This document shows, in pieces, positions 1 to 7,052 of a DNA stretch of 12,623 nucleotides (position 1 is the stretch's first letter; every line of letters starts with the position of its first letter). The position numbers and the translations under genes are program-made. The notes beneath the pieces are model-generated. The model did no database searches, was not told where the DNA came from, and saw nothing but the letters and a program-made list of their open reading frames with translations. The DNA is taken from contig JAIXSW010000108.1 in the NCBI GenBank assembly GCA_027484495.1, forward strand, positions 1 to 12,623, written 5' to 3'. Source of the stretch: Gammaproteobacteria bacterium (lineage in GTDB: Bacteria > Pseudomonadota > Gammaproteobacteria > Enterobacterales > Alteromonadaceae).

Positions 1-1044
1 TCATTGGTCGATTTCGCCCTGTATTTTTTCCACAACTATCAGATCCGCAAGCAAAAAGGTACAGGTGTGTATTACTACCCGCCAAAACTGCAAAGCCATA
101 AAGAAGCGGCTTGGTGGGATAAGGTATTTCGGTTTACGGAAGCCCGTTTCCAGCAGCCTATTGGCTTTATTCGCGCCACTGTGCTGATCGAAACCTTGCC
201 GGCCGTGTTTGAAATGGATGAGATTTTGTATAGTCTGAAAGATCACATAGTGGCACTGAATTGTGGGCGTTGGGATTATATCTTTAGCTATATCAAGACT
301 TTAAAAAATCATCCTGACCGTGTGTTGCCAGATCGGCAAGTTGTAACGATGAATCAGCCGTTTTTAAGCGCTTACTCCAGATTATTGATTAAAACCTGCC
401 ATCAGCGTGGCGCGTTGGCAATGGGCGGGATGGCGGCATTTATCCCCGCCAAAGATCCGGCTGCTAATACAGCTATTCTGCAAAAAGTGACGGCAGATAA
501 ATCACTGGAAGCGAATAATGGTCATGACGGCACCTGGGTGGCACATCCGGGTCTGGCGGCAACAGCCAATGCAGTATTCGATGCCAAGCTTGGAGACAAG
601 TCGAATCAGCTCCATGTTTTGCGCGATCAGGATGCCCCGATTACGGCCGCGGACTTGCTGCAACCCAGTGAGGGGGAGCGCACGGAAGCCGGGATGCGGA
701 TTAATATTCGGGTGGCACTGCAATATATTGCCGCCTGGATCAGTGGCAAAGGTTGTGTGCCGATTTATGGGCTGATGGAGGACGCGGCTACAGCAGAAAT
801 CTGCCGCACCTCGATCTGGCAATGGATAAAGCATGGTAAGTCATTGTCAAACGGGCAGTTAATTACCAAAGCCTTATTTACATCGATGCTAGCAGAAGAG
901 TGTGAAGTGGTGCGGGCTGAAGTTGGTATTGAACAGTGGCAACAACAATCCTTTGACAAAGCCGCGGCTTTATTGCTAAGTATCACCACAGCTGATGAGT
1001 TGGTGGACTTCCTAACCCTGCCAGCGTATGAGCTTTTAGTGTAA
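1..1044 (+). CDS. aceB: Malate synthase A, 5' end cut by the window
   Basis: This enzyme condenses glyoxylate with acetyl-CoA to give malate, the second step of the glyoxylate shunt, in the cytoplasm. The frame is open from base 1, so about 347 residues of an enzyme of about 530 are present and the N-terminal third is missing; the TTG at position 4 is internal, not a start. Visible class A landmarks are the RATVLIET block (bases about 175-200), the malate synthase signature around DHIVALNCGRWDYIF (about 241-285), the GGMAAFIP segment, the SLEANNGHDGTWVAHPGL segment, and LMEDAATAEI, whose Asp (codon 781-783) is the expected catalytic base. The C terminus DFLTLPAYELLV matches the enterobacterial AceB ending as I recall it. 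Stop TAA is at 1042-1044, with a strong terminator 8 bases later. aceA lies downstream in the same orientation but is separated by this terminator and an opposite-strand regulator, so this is not a simple aceBA operon. Confidence 0.97.
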   Translation, partial: SLVDFALYFFHNYQIRKQKGTGVYYYPPKLQSHKEAAWWDKVFRFTEARFQQPIGFIRATVLIETLPAVFEMDEILYSLKDHIVALNCGRWDYIFSYIKTLKNHPDRVLPDRQVVTMNQPFLSAYSRLLIKTCHQRGALAMGGMAAFIPAKDPAANTAILQKVTADKSLEANNGHDGTWVAHPGLAATANAVFDAKLGDKSNQLHVLRDQDAPITAADLLQPSEGERTEAGMRINIRVALQYIAAWISGKGCVPIYGLMEDAATAEICRTSIWQWIKHGKSLSNGQLITKALFTSMLAEECEVVRAEVGIEQWQQQSFDKAAALLLSITTADELVDFLTLPAYELLV

Positions 1045-1052
1045 CCCGAAGC

Positions 1053-1085
1053 AAAGAGGGGCATCCCAACCGCCCCTCTTTTTTT
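1053..1085 (+). terminator. Rho-independent terminator of aceB
   Basis: A perfect 10-bp stem (1053-1062 with 1072-1081) encloses a 9-nt loop and runs into seven T residues (1079-1085). It sits 8 bases after the aceB stop. On the minus strand the hairpin is followed only by a poor T run, so it should mainly stop transcription from aceB. Confidence 0.93.
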
Positions 1086-1145
1086 ATTCGCGATATGACG
1101 TCAGCACAAAGATCCGGTGACAGAAGCTTTGTGTTTACTTCTGTT

Positions 1146-2084
1146 CTAACTCAATTCTTCCGCAATTTCGACAATGAGCCGGCGCAACCAGATATGGCTG
1201 GCATCCTGATGCAACAATGGGCTCCAAATCATTTTCAGTTCAATCGACGGAATAGGGAATGGCGGGTCCAGCACCTGCATGCTGGTATCGTTGCGGTACA
1301 GCATCGCGGCACGGTACGGCAAGGTTGCGATTAAATCTGTCTCGACAGCAAGGTGCATAGCTACATGATAGTTGCGGGTAAATACGCTGATGTTGCGCTG
1401 TTTACCAAATTTCGCTAATGCTTCGTCCACCCAACCCAGTTTCTGTACATCCGCGGGATCCATACCAACCCCAACACCAAAACCGGTTTTACTGACCCAA
1501 ATATGCTGTCCTTTCAGATAGGTATCTAAATTGAAGTTCTGCAAAATCGGGTTTTGCTTGTGTACCAGGCAGGCAAATGCATCTTTCCAGATAGTTTTTT
1601 GGTGGAATGACTGCGGTAGTTGGTCAAAGCGGTTAATCGCCATATCCACTTTACCGTTTTCCACATCATGAAAGGTCACATCAGACGGCGTCATGATATC
1701 GAGCGAAGTACCTGGCGCTTGTGCCCGCAAACGCTTCAGCAGGGCCGGGATCAGCGTTGAAGCCGCATAATCGCTGGCCATAATACGAAATACCCGATGG
1801 CTGTGCACAGGCTCAAATTCTTTGTTGGGCTGCAGGGTTTCCTCGAGAGTCAGCAATACACCGCGCACGACAGGCGCCAGCTCTTTGGCACGCTCTGTTG
1901 GCACCATGCCGTCTGAGGTGCGCACCAGGATCGGGTCATTCAGCAAGTCGCGCAGACGCTTCAGGCCATTGCTCATCGCCGGTTGGGTGATGTTGAGCTG
2001 ATTGGCGGCCCGGGTGACATTTTTCTCCCTGAGCAACATATCCAGGTAGACCAGCAGGTTTAAGTCGATTTTGCTGATATTCAT
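1146..2084 (-). CDS. LysR-type transcriptional regulator between aceB and aceA
   Basis: A 312 aa protein with the standard LysR layout. The N-terminal winged helix-turn-helix (about residues 6-65) includes VTRAANQLNITQPAMSNGLKRLRD and a wing near PILVRTSDGMVPTERA. A periplasmic-binding-protein-like effector domain (about 95-300) follows. The chosen ATG (2082-2084) begins MNISKIDLNLL, the usual LysR opening, and has a GGGGGA Shine-Dalgarno about 5 bases upstream. The frame stays open to 2237, which would add 51 residues; I reject that extension because it has no family resemblance and covers the promoter region. The gene is divergent from aceA and converges with aceB. LysR regulators typically control the divergent neighbour and themselves, so control of isocitrate lyase is a reasonable inference. 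The effector is not visible from sequence; glyoxylate-shunt intermediates or acetyl/propionyl metabolites are only guesses. Confidence 0.93.
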   Translation of the reverse strand: MNISKIDLNLLVYLDMLLREKNVTRAANQLNITQPAMSNGLKRLRDLLNDPILVRTSDGMVPTERAKELAPVVRGVLLTLEETLQPNKEFEPVHSHRVFRIMASDYAASTLIPALLKRLRAQAPGTSLDIMTPSDVTFHDVENGKVDMAINRFDQLPQSFHQKTIWKDAFACLVHKQNPILQNFNLDTYLKGQHIWVSKTGFGVGVGMDPADVQKLGWVDEALAKFGKQRNISVFTRNYHVAMHLAVETDLIATLPYRAAMLYRNDTSMQVLDPPFPIPSIELKMIWSPLLHQDASHIWLRRLIVEIAEELS

Positions 2085-2134
2085 CAAATCCCCCGAGAAA
2101 TGGTTGTTGTGACCGCAGATGCTGTCGTTTGAAT

Positions 2135-2160
2135 ATTCATATAATGAATGATGAGCATCA
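2135..2160. promoter_or_regulatory. Two adjacent dyads between the LysR gene and aceA, candidate regulator binding site
   Basis: ATTCAT-ATA-ATGAAT (2135-2149) is a perfect inverted repeat that fits the LysR T-N11-A pattern (T2136 to A2148). TGATG-AG-CATCA (2149-2160) is a second perfect dyad that abuts it. Both lie in the divergent intergenic region, 51-76 bases upstream of the LysR start. A TATAAT sequence is embedded at 2140-2145, but it has no convincing -35 partner. The position suits an activator site for aceA and an autoregulatory site for the LysR gene. Confidence 0.5.
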
Positions 2161-2195
2161 GAAAAATCAACTGGATGAATCGCTTTATTGAAACC

Positions 2196-2201
2196 TATAG
2201 T
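2196..2201 (+). promoter_or_regulatory. Candidate -10 element for aceA
   Basis: TATAGT matches five of six consensus bases and lies about 85 bases upstream of the aceA start, 36 bases downstream of the paired dyads. No recognisable -35 hexamer lies 16-19 bases upstream, which would fit an activator-dependent promoter. This is a candidate only. Confidence 0.3.
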
Positions 2202-2287
2202 GAAACGCAACAGCGCAGGGCACAAGAAGTTCTGCACAGCTGTATAAGGAACGAACCCAACAGCCCGAACCCGATGAGGATGCAGTG

Positions 2288-3883
2288 ATGTCAGCCTACT
2301 TACAGAAAGTCCAGCAACTGGAACAAAGTGTCAAAGCCAATGGCAGCGCCTGGAATGCAATCAGCGCTGAATATGCGACACGGATGCAACTGCAGAACAG
2401 ATTTAACAGCGGACTGGATATCGCTCAGTACACCGCAGATATCATGCGCCGTGACATGGCCGAATACGATGCCGACAGCGCAAGCTACACCCAATCATTG
2501 GGTTGCTGGCATGGCTTTATTGGTCAGCAGAAACTGATAGCTATCAAGAAACATTTTGGCAGTACGAAAAAACGCTATCTGTACCTGTCGGGTTGGATGA
2601 TTGCCGCTTTGCGGTCTGAGTTCGGGCCACAGCCTGATCAGTCGATGCATGAAAAAACTGCGGTACCAGCGCTGATTGAAGAGCTGTATACCTTTTTAAA
2701 ACAAGCAGATGCCCGTGAATTAGGCGGTCTATTCCGTGAACTGGATGCCGCCCGTGCGGCAGACCAGCAAAGCAAAGTCACGGAGATCCTGGCAAAGATC
2801 GATAACTTTGAAACGCATGTTGTGCCGATCATCGCGGACATTGACGCTGGTTTTGGTAATGCCGAAGCAACCTACTTGCTGGCGAAGAAAATGATCGAAG
2901 CTGGCGCCTGCGCCATTCAGATTGAAAACCAGGTGTCGGATGAAAAACAATGTGGTCACCAGGACGGTAAAGTCACTGTGCCTCATGCTGATTTTCTCGC
3001 GAAGATTAACGCCGTTCGTTACGCGTTCCTGGAACTTGGCATCGAAAACGGAATTATCGTGGCACGCACGGATTCATTGGGTGCCGGTTTGACCAAGCAA
3101 ATTGCGGTAACCAACGAGCCGGGTGATTTGGGCGACTTGTATAACAGCTTTTTAGACGGTGAATACATCCAGAGCGCAGCTGACATTCAAAATGGTGATG
3201 TTGTAGTAAAAGCCAATGGCAAGCTACTGAAACCAAAACGGTTGGCCAGCGGCCTGTTTCAGTTCAAAGCTGGCTCAGGGGTTGATCGCGTAGTACTGGA
3301 CTGTATTACCTCGTTGCAGCATGGCGCAGACTTACTATGGATTGAAACGGAAAAACCACACGTTGGCCAAATCGCCGAGATGGTTGACCGGATCCGGGCC
3401 GTCGTACCGAATGCCAAGCTGGTTTACAACAATAGCCCGTCGTTTAACTGGACACTGAATTTCCGTCAGCAGGTATTTGATGCCTGGGCGGCGGAGGGCA
3501 AAGATGTTGCTGCTTATGACCGCGCCAAGCTGATGAGTGTCGATTACGACACCACAGCACTGGCTCAGGAAGCAGACGAACGGATCAGAACCTTCCAGGC
3601 CGATGGTGCCAAACGTGCCGGTATCTTCCATCACTTGATTACGTTGCCGACCTATCACACTGCGGCTCTGTCGACCGACAATCTGGCCAAAGAGTATTTT
3701 GGGGCTGCGGGTATGCTGGGGTATGTTAAAGGCGTACAGCGTCAGGAGATCCGTCAGGGTATCGCCTGCGTAAAACACCAAAATATGTCAGGGTCGGATA
3801 TCGGCGATGACCACAAAGAATACTTTGCCGGGGAAGCTGCGTTAAAAGCTGCCGGTAAAGATAACACCATGAATCAGTTCTGA
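2288..3883 (+). CDS. aceA: Isocitrate lyase, long 531 aa form
   Basis: This enzyme cleaves isocitrate to succinate and glyoxylate, the first step of the glyoxylate shunt, in the cytoplasm. The protein is 531 aa, the length of the Pseudomonas-type enzyme rather than the roughly 434 aa E. coli type. Landmarks are SGWMIAALRS (about 101-110), the metal/substrate segment IADIDAGFGNAEATY (182-196), the catalytic loop EKQCGHQDGKVTVPH with catalytic Cys222, and GIIVARTDSLGAG. KQCGH rather than KKCGH is, to my knowledge, normal for the long form. I chose ATG 2288, which has GAGGA (2276-2280) at 7-nt spacing; the GTG at 2285 would leave only 4 nt. The C terminus KAAGKDNTMNQF also fits the long subfamily. 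The gene is monocistronic: divergent LysR gene upstream, terminator at 3974-4001 downstream. Confidence 0.97.
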   Translation: MSAYLQKVQQLEQSVKANGSAWNAISAEYATRMQLQNRFNSGLDIAQYTADIMRRDMAEYDADSASYTQSLGCWHGFIGQQKLIAIKKHFGSTKKRYLYLSGWMIAALRSEFGPQPDQSMHEKTAVPALIEELYTFLKQADARELGGLFRELDAARAADQQSKVTEILAKIDNFETHVVPIIADIDAGFGNAEATYLLAKKMIEAGACAIQIENQVSDEKQCGHQDGKVTVPHADFLAKINAVRYAFLELGIENGIIVARTDSLGAGLTKQIAVTNEPGDLGDLYNSFLDGEYIQSAADIQNGDVVVKANGKLLKPKRLASGLFQFKAGSGVDRVVLDCITSLQHGADLLWIETEKPHVGQIAEMVDRIRAVVPNAKLVYNNSPSFNWTLNFRQQVFDAWAAEGKDVAAYDRAKLMSVDYDTTALAQEADERIRTFQADGAKRAGIFHHLITLPTYHTAALSTDNLAKEYFGAAGMLGYVKGVQRQEIRQGIACVKHQNMSGSDIGDDHKEYFAGEAALKAAGKDNTMNQF

Positions 3884-3904
3884 GGGGCGCTGATTTGTAA
3901 CCGG

Positions 3905-3929
3905 CCGGTAACTGTAGACAGGTTGCCGG
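3905..3929 (+). repeat. GC-rich hairpin in the aceA 3' region
   Basis: CCGGTAAC (3905-3912) pairs with GTTGCCGG (3922-3929) through eight pairs including one G-T, with a 9-nt loop. A perfect 10-bp palindrome, TTGCCGGCAA (3923-3932), overlaps its right arm. No T run follows, so it is unlikely to be the terminator. It may stabilise the aceA mRNA end. Confidence 0.45.
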
Positions 3930-3973
3930 CAATTGCTGAAAAGAGTTTTACGTGGTCGGGTGAATCGACAGTT

Positions 3974-4001
3974 GGCAGCCAGAGATTGGCTGCCTTTTTT
4001 T
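3974..4001 (+). terminator. Rho-independent terminator of aceA
   Basis: A perfect 8-bp stem GGCAGCCA/TGGCTGCC (3974-3981 with 3987-3994) has a 5-nt loop and is followed by seven T residues (3995-4001). It lies 90 bases after the aceA stop. Confidence 0.9.
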
Positions 4002-4235
4002 ATGTACAGGAAGTACGGTACAGTGAATCAGGGCTTTCGAAACGCCAACAGTTTGGCGTTGCGCCTGATGAACGCCATTTGTTCTGCAAATGGCCAGAGA
4101 AAATGCAGGTACGTGGTACCCAGAGCTTTTCGGTGATTCGGGCCATTCATGGCGCTCACCTTTCAGGCCAACGCTTAGCGTTGTTAAACATTGCTCCGGG
4201 CAATTGTTCATGCCCACAGAGGGACGGTTTCCTGC
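4002..4235. other. Hairpin-rich intergenic stretch, no convincing gene
   Basis: This stretch between the aceA terminator and the next gene holds no ORF with a credible start and ribosome binding site. It holds a series of small inverted repeats: AACGCCAA/TTGGCGTT at 4041-4060 (8-bp stem, 4-nt loop), GCCATTT/AAATGGC at 4074-4094 (7 bp), GGTAC/GTACC at 4108-4120, CAACGC/GCGTTG at 4169-4183, and GGGCA/TGCCC at 4198-4215. AATGGCC (4089-4095) could instead pair with GGCCATT (4141-4147). The density of stems suggests a structured RNA or a copy of an interspersed intergenic repeat. No second copy is in this window, so I cannot tell which. Several frames stay open through it, but they disagree in frame and strand and look incidental. 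Confidence 0.45.
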
Positions 4236-4469
4236 TCAGGCGCTGAATTCGCCTTGCGGCTGCAGATTCAGCAATAACTGGCTGAGGCGCACTTTGTGAT
4301 AAGGCAGATGACGCTCAGCTTTGCCGGTTTTGACCAGTACCAGCGAATGTTCCTGAAACTCGACTAAAGCCCGCGCCGTGCGGATTTGATTGCCATGCCG
4401 GCTGAAAGGGACCTGCGCCAGCGCCAGGCGTTCACACAATAACAGCTTTAACATCCGTTTATCATACAT
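4236..4469 (-). CDS. Small basic protein of unknown function (77 aa)
   Basis: I do not recognise this protein. The 77 aa product starts MYDKRMLKLLLCERLALAQV and is rich in Leu, Arg, Lys and His. There is no signal peptide, membrane segment or Cys cluster. Its second half (around ALVEFQEHSLVLVKTGKAERHLP) alternates hydrophobic and charged residues like short beta strands, which would suit a small SH3-like or PilZ-like fold, but that is speculation. ATG (4467-4469) has GGAG 8 bases upstream, which supports a real gene; the TTG start eight codons earlier lacks such a site. It follows the LOG gene on the same strand, 120 bases after that gene's stop, and could be read with it or from its own promoter. 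Confidence 0.6.
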   Translation of the reverse strand: MYDKRMLKLLLCERLALAQVPFSRHGNQIRTARALVEFQEHSLVLVKTGKAERHLPYHKVRLSQLLLNLQPQGEFSA

Positions 4470-4589
4470 CTGTACGTCTCCGCTCCACTGCAAACTACGG
4501 TCAGGTGATGTCCTGATGCCGCGCAGTCTATCGGCCAGAGATGACAGAAAATTGAATGCTGCCGTGTTAAGTGATTAAAAAATACGCAG

Positions 4590-5474
4590 TCAAGCGCGGG
4601 GCAGCTGATAGTTCTCACAAATGATCTGCCAGGCCGCTTCAGCCGTGTCGACAAAACGGATTAATGCCAAGTCCTGCGGACTAATCAGGCCTTCTTCGAC
4701 CAACAGCTCAAAGTTAATCAATTTGCGCCAGAACTGCTCGTCAAACAGCACCACCGGTACTTGGCTGGCTTTGCCGGTTTGCAGCAATGTCAGGGTCTCA
4801 AACAACTCATCGAGGGTACCAAAGCCGCCAGGAAAGGCGACTAAAGCGCGGGCGCGTTGCAGAAAGTGCATTTTCCGGATGGCAAAATAGTGAAACTGAA
4901 AACAGAATTCCGGCGTGATATAAGGGTTCGGTCTTTGTTCGTGCGGCAACACGATGTTCAGGCCAATACTCTTGCCACCGGCCTGATAAGCGCCGCGATT
5001 GGCAGCTTCCATCACGCCGGGACCGCCACCGCTGATAATCATCAATGCTGATTTCGGACATTGCTGGCTGTGCCGTGTCACTAACTCGGCAAATCGCTGT
5101 GCTTCAACATAATAACGGCTATTGCGGACTTGTCGTTTGGCTTGCTGCACCAGCTGTTCATTGTTGCTGTCGTCGGGTGCCAGAGTGCAGTGTTGCTGCG
5201 CCGCAGCCAACTGTAATGCGGCTTGTTCCGGCGACAGAAAGCGGGCACTGCCGAACACCACTACTGTTGCCTTGACATTATGTTGCTCCAACACCAACTG
5301 TGGTTTCAGATATTCCAGCTGCAACCGGACCGGTCGCAGTTCGTCCTGCATCAGGAATTCGCTGTCGGCAAATGACAGACGGTAAGATGGATGATCTTGT
5401 AGTTCCAGCGCCTGCGTCAGCGCTTCACTTGCCGAACCCAGGTGGCGTTCATCCAATGGATTCTTTGTTGTCAT
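4590..5474 (-). CDS. LOG-family Rossmann-fold protein, long form (294 aa)
   Basis: A member of the LOG / TIGR00730 family (formerly called lysine decarboxylase-like). Some members hydrolyse nucleoside 5'-monophosphates, such as cytokinin riboside phosphates, to base and ribose 5-phosphate. The family motifs are present: VVFGSAR (72-78) at the first strand, ISGGGPGVMEAANRGA (about 147-162) and PGGFGTLDELFE (215-226), which supply the nucleotide-binding loop and the catalytic Arg/Glu region. At 294 aa it is about 100 residues longer than minimal LOG proteins. The extra length is about 70 N-terminal residues plus an insertion after the first strand (about 80-120), as in the larger bacterial subgroup. 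ATG 5472-5474 has AGGA 7 bases upstream. It is divergent from the MBL-fold gene across 128 bp, in which I see no clear promoter. The substrate cannot be told from sequence. Confidence 0.9.
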   Translation of the reverse strand: MTTKNPLDERHLGSASEALTQALELQDHPSYRLSFADSEFLMQDELRPVRLQLEYLKPQLVLEQHNVKATVVVFGSARFLSPEQAALQLAAAQQHCTLAPDDSNNEQLVQQAKRQVRNSRYYVEAQRFAELVTRHSQQCPKSALMIISGGGPGVMEAANRGAYQAGGKSIGLNIVLPHEQRPNPYITPEFCFQFHYFAIRKMHFLQRARALVAFPGGFGTLDELFETLTLLQTGKASQVPVVLFDEQFWRKLINFELLVEEGLISPQDLALIRFVDTAEAAWQIICENYQLPRA

Positions 5475-5602
5475 AAGAGAGTCCTGCCTGTTTGCCTATC
5501 CGGGCCCGAATGAAGTGTCACAAACCTATTGTTTGATCCAGCCTAACATGTCCCGCCCGTTTTTGGTGTAAGTTCAAAGCGTCAACTCAGAAGGAAGCTG
5601 TC

Positions 5603-7009
5603 ATGCCACTCGATGCCCGATTAACGTTTTTAGGTGCGGCCCGTCAGGTCACTGGGTCCTGTTATTTGCTGCAATGGAATGGCAAAAATGTGCTGCTCGA
5701 CTGTGGCATGGTGCAGGGCGGTGATCAGGTCACAGATTTACAAAAGTTTCGTTTTCAGTTCAGACCCAAAGACATTGATGCGGTGATTTTGTCGCATGCA
5801 CATATTGACCATAGCGGTTTGCTCACTTTGTTGGCTGCCCGTGGTTTTCAGGGCAAGATCTTCTGTAGCGAAGGCACGGCGGGTCTGCTGCCGATTTTGT
5901 TAAAAGATGCGTTTCAGCTCTATAGCAAAGATCTGGAGTGGCAGAACAAACAACGGGCTCGTCAGGGTAAACCTGAGCAGGACCCGCTGATGAGCCTCAA
6001 AGATGTAATCGCCGTAACGGAATGTCTGGAACCTTTGCCTTATCAGCAGGATATCGATGTGCTGGAAGGTCTGACGCTACGCTTGCACGATGCCGGCCAT
6101 ATTCTGGGATCGGCGATTGTCGAGCTCTGGATTAAAGGCCACAAAGCGATGCGTCATCTGGTGTTTTCCGGTGATCTCGGCAATCCGGCCACGGTGTTGA
6201 TGCATGATCCCGCGATGATTAAAAGCGCCGATGTGGTGCTGATGGAAAGCACCTACGGCGATCGTGACCATCAATGTCTGGATAACACGCTGGAAGAATT
6301 TGCCGCAGCGCTGGATGCCGCATATAAGGGCGGCGGCAATGTGTTTATCCCGGCTTTTGCACTTGGGCGTTCGCAGGAAATTCTGTATTACTTGGGGCTG
6401 TTGTATCATCAGGGCCGGCTGAAACAGCGCATGGTAGTGCTCGACAGCCCAATGGCGATAGAAATCACCCAGATCTACGACAAGCTAATCAAAGAGTTTG
6501 ATCACAAAGACACCCAGCTGTTTGCCCGTTATGGCGCAAAAGATCTGAAATCCTTTTTGCCGATCCTGCATCTGACCAAAGATGTAGAAGAGTCGATGGC
6601 GCTGAACCGGATCAATCAGGGAGCCATTATCATTGCCGGCAGTGGTATGTGTAACGGTGGCCGTATTCTGCACCACTTCAAACACAATCTGTGGAAGAAC
6701 GTCAACCATCTGATTTTTGTCGGTTTTCAGGCGAAAGGCACGCTGGGGCGCCGGTTGATTGACGGTGAAACCCGCGTCAAAATTCTGGGGCAGCCAATAG
6801 TGGTGCGTGCGGCTATCCATACCATCGGAGGCTTCTCGGCCCATGCCGGACAAAGTCAGTTACTGGCCTGGGCTCAACACATTGGGGGTCAGCCGCAATT
6901 TTATCTGGTGCATGGTGAACCACAAGCGCAGGACGCTTTAGCGGAGAAAATGCGGGAGAGAGGGCTCAAGACTGAGATCGCCCAGATGGCACAGCAGATC
7001 CAGTTGTGA
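5603..7009 (+). CDS. MBL-fold / beta-CASP ribonuclease-family protein (468 aa)
   Basis: A zinc-dependent metallo-beta-lactamase-fold nuclease of the beta-CASP group (CPSF73/TTHA0252-like), probably acting on RNA in the cytoplasm. All catalytic motifs are visible: HAHIDHSG (H65, H67, D69, H70), DAGHILGSA (H166), SGDLG (D191) and the terminal LVHGE (H437). The beta-CASP motifs follow in order: A in MESTYGDR (E215), B in AGSGMCNGGRILHH (H357/H358) and C in GGFSAHAGQ (H414). The full metal set predicts an active enzyme. ATG 5603 has AAGGA 7 bases upstream. Length and domain order match single-unit bacterial members with no added KH or S1 domain. It converges with pheA, with a GC-rich hairpin between them. 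An RNA processing or turnover role is inferred from family. Confidence 0.93.
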   Translation: MPLDARLTFLGAARQVTGSCYLLQWNGKNVLLDCGMVQGGDQVTDLQKFRFQFRPKDIDAVILSHAHIDHSGLLTLLAARGFQGKIFCSEGTAGLLPILLKDAFQLYSKDLEWQNKQRARQGKPEQDPLMSLKDVIAVTECLEPLPYQQDIDVLEGLTLRLHDAGHILGSAIVELWIKGHKAMRHLVFSGDLGNPATVLMHDPAMIKSADVVLMESTYGDRDHQCLDNTLEEFAAALDAAYKGGGNVFIPAFALGRSQEILYYLGLLYHQGRLKQRMVVLDSPMAIEITQIYDKLIKEFDHKDTQLFARYGAKDLKSFLPILHLTKDVEESMALNRINQGAIIIAGSGMCNGGRILHHFKHNLWKNVNHLIFVGFQAKGTLGRRLIDGETRVKILGQPIVVRAAIHTIGGFSAHAGQSQLLAWAQHIGGQPQFYLVHGEPQAQDALAEKMRERGLKTEIAQMAQQIQL

Positions 7010-7015
7010 ATTAAC

Positions 7016-7043
7016 GCGACCGGCCCTCAATCAGGCCGGTCGC
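7016..7043. terminator. Perfect GC-rich hairpin between the convergent MBL-fold gene and pheA
   Basis: GCGACCGGCC (7016-7025) pairs perfectly with GGCCGGTCGC (7034-7043), with an 8-nt loop. It fills the 43-bp gap between the two stop codons. Neither strand has a T tract after it, so it may be a weak or factor-assisted bidirectional terminator, or a barrier that protects mRNA ends. Confidence 0.55.
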
Positions 7044-7052
7044 TGACTGCTG

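Noticed and set aside
241..288. Ala instead of Gly in the malate synthase signature (HIVALN)
   Set aside because: As I recall, E. coli AceB reads the same here, so it is normal for class A enzymes.
2085..2237. Upstream extension of the LysR frame to a 363 aa protein
   Set aside because: The added 51 residues have no LysR character, cover the divergent promoter region, and the internal ATG at 2084 has a good GGGGGA site and the typical MNISKIDLNLL start.
2945..2960. KQCGH instead of KKCGH in isocitrate lyase
   Set aside because: It fits the long Pseudomonas-type subfamily and the catalytic Cys is present, so it is not a defect.
3335..3781. Long minus-strand ORF (148 codons) inside aceA
   Set aside because: It is fully antisense to the isocitrate lyase coding region, has no recognisable domain, and no ribosome site was evident.
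4041..4215. Inverted repeats considered as an integron attC site or CRISPR array
   Set aside because: No attC core GTTRRRY pairs with R/L boxes were seen, no regular repeat-spacer spacing, and no integrase or cas genes in the window.
3923..4246. Plus-strand frame of 107 codons crossing the aceA terminator
   Set aside because: It runs through a strong terminator and the hairpin cluster. Other frames in the same stretch are equally open, which points to incidental openness.
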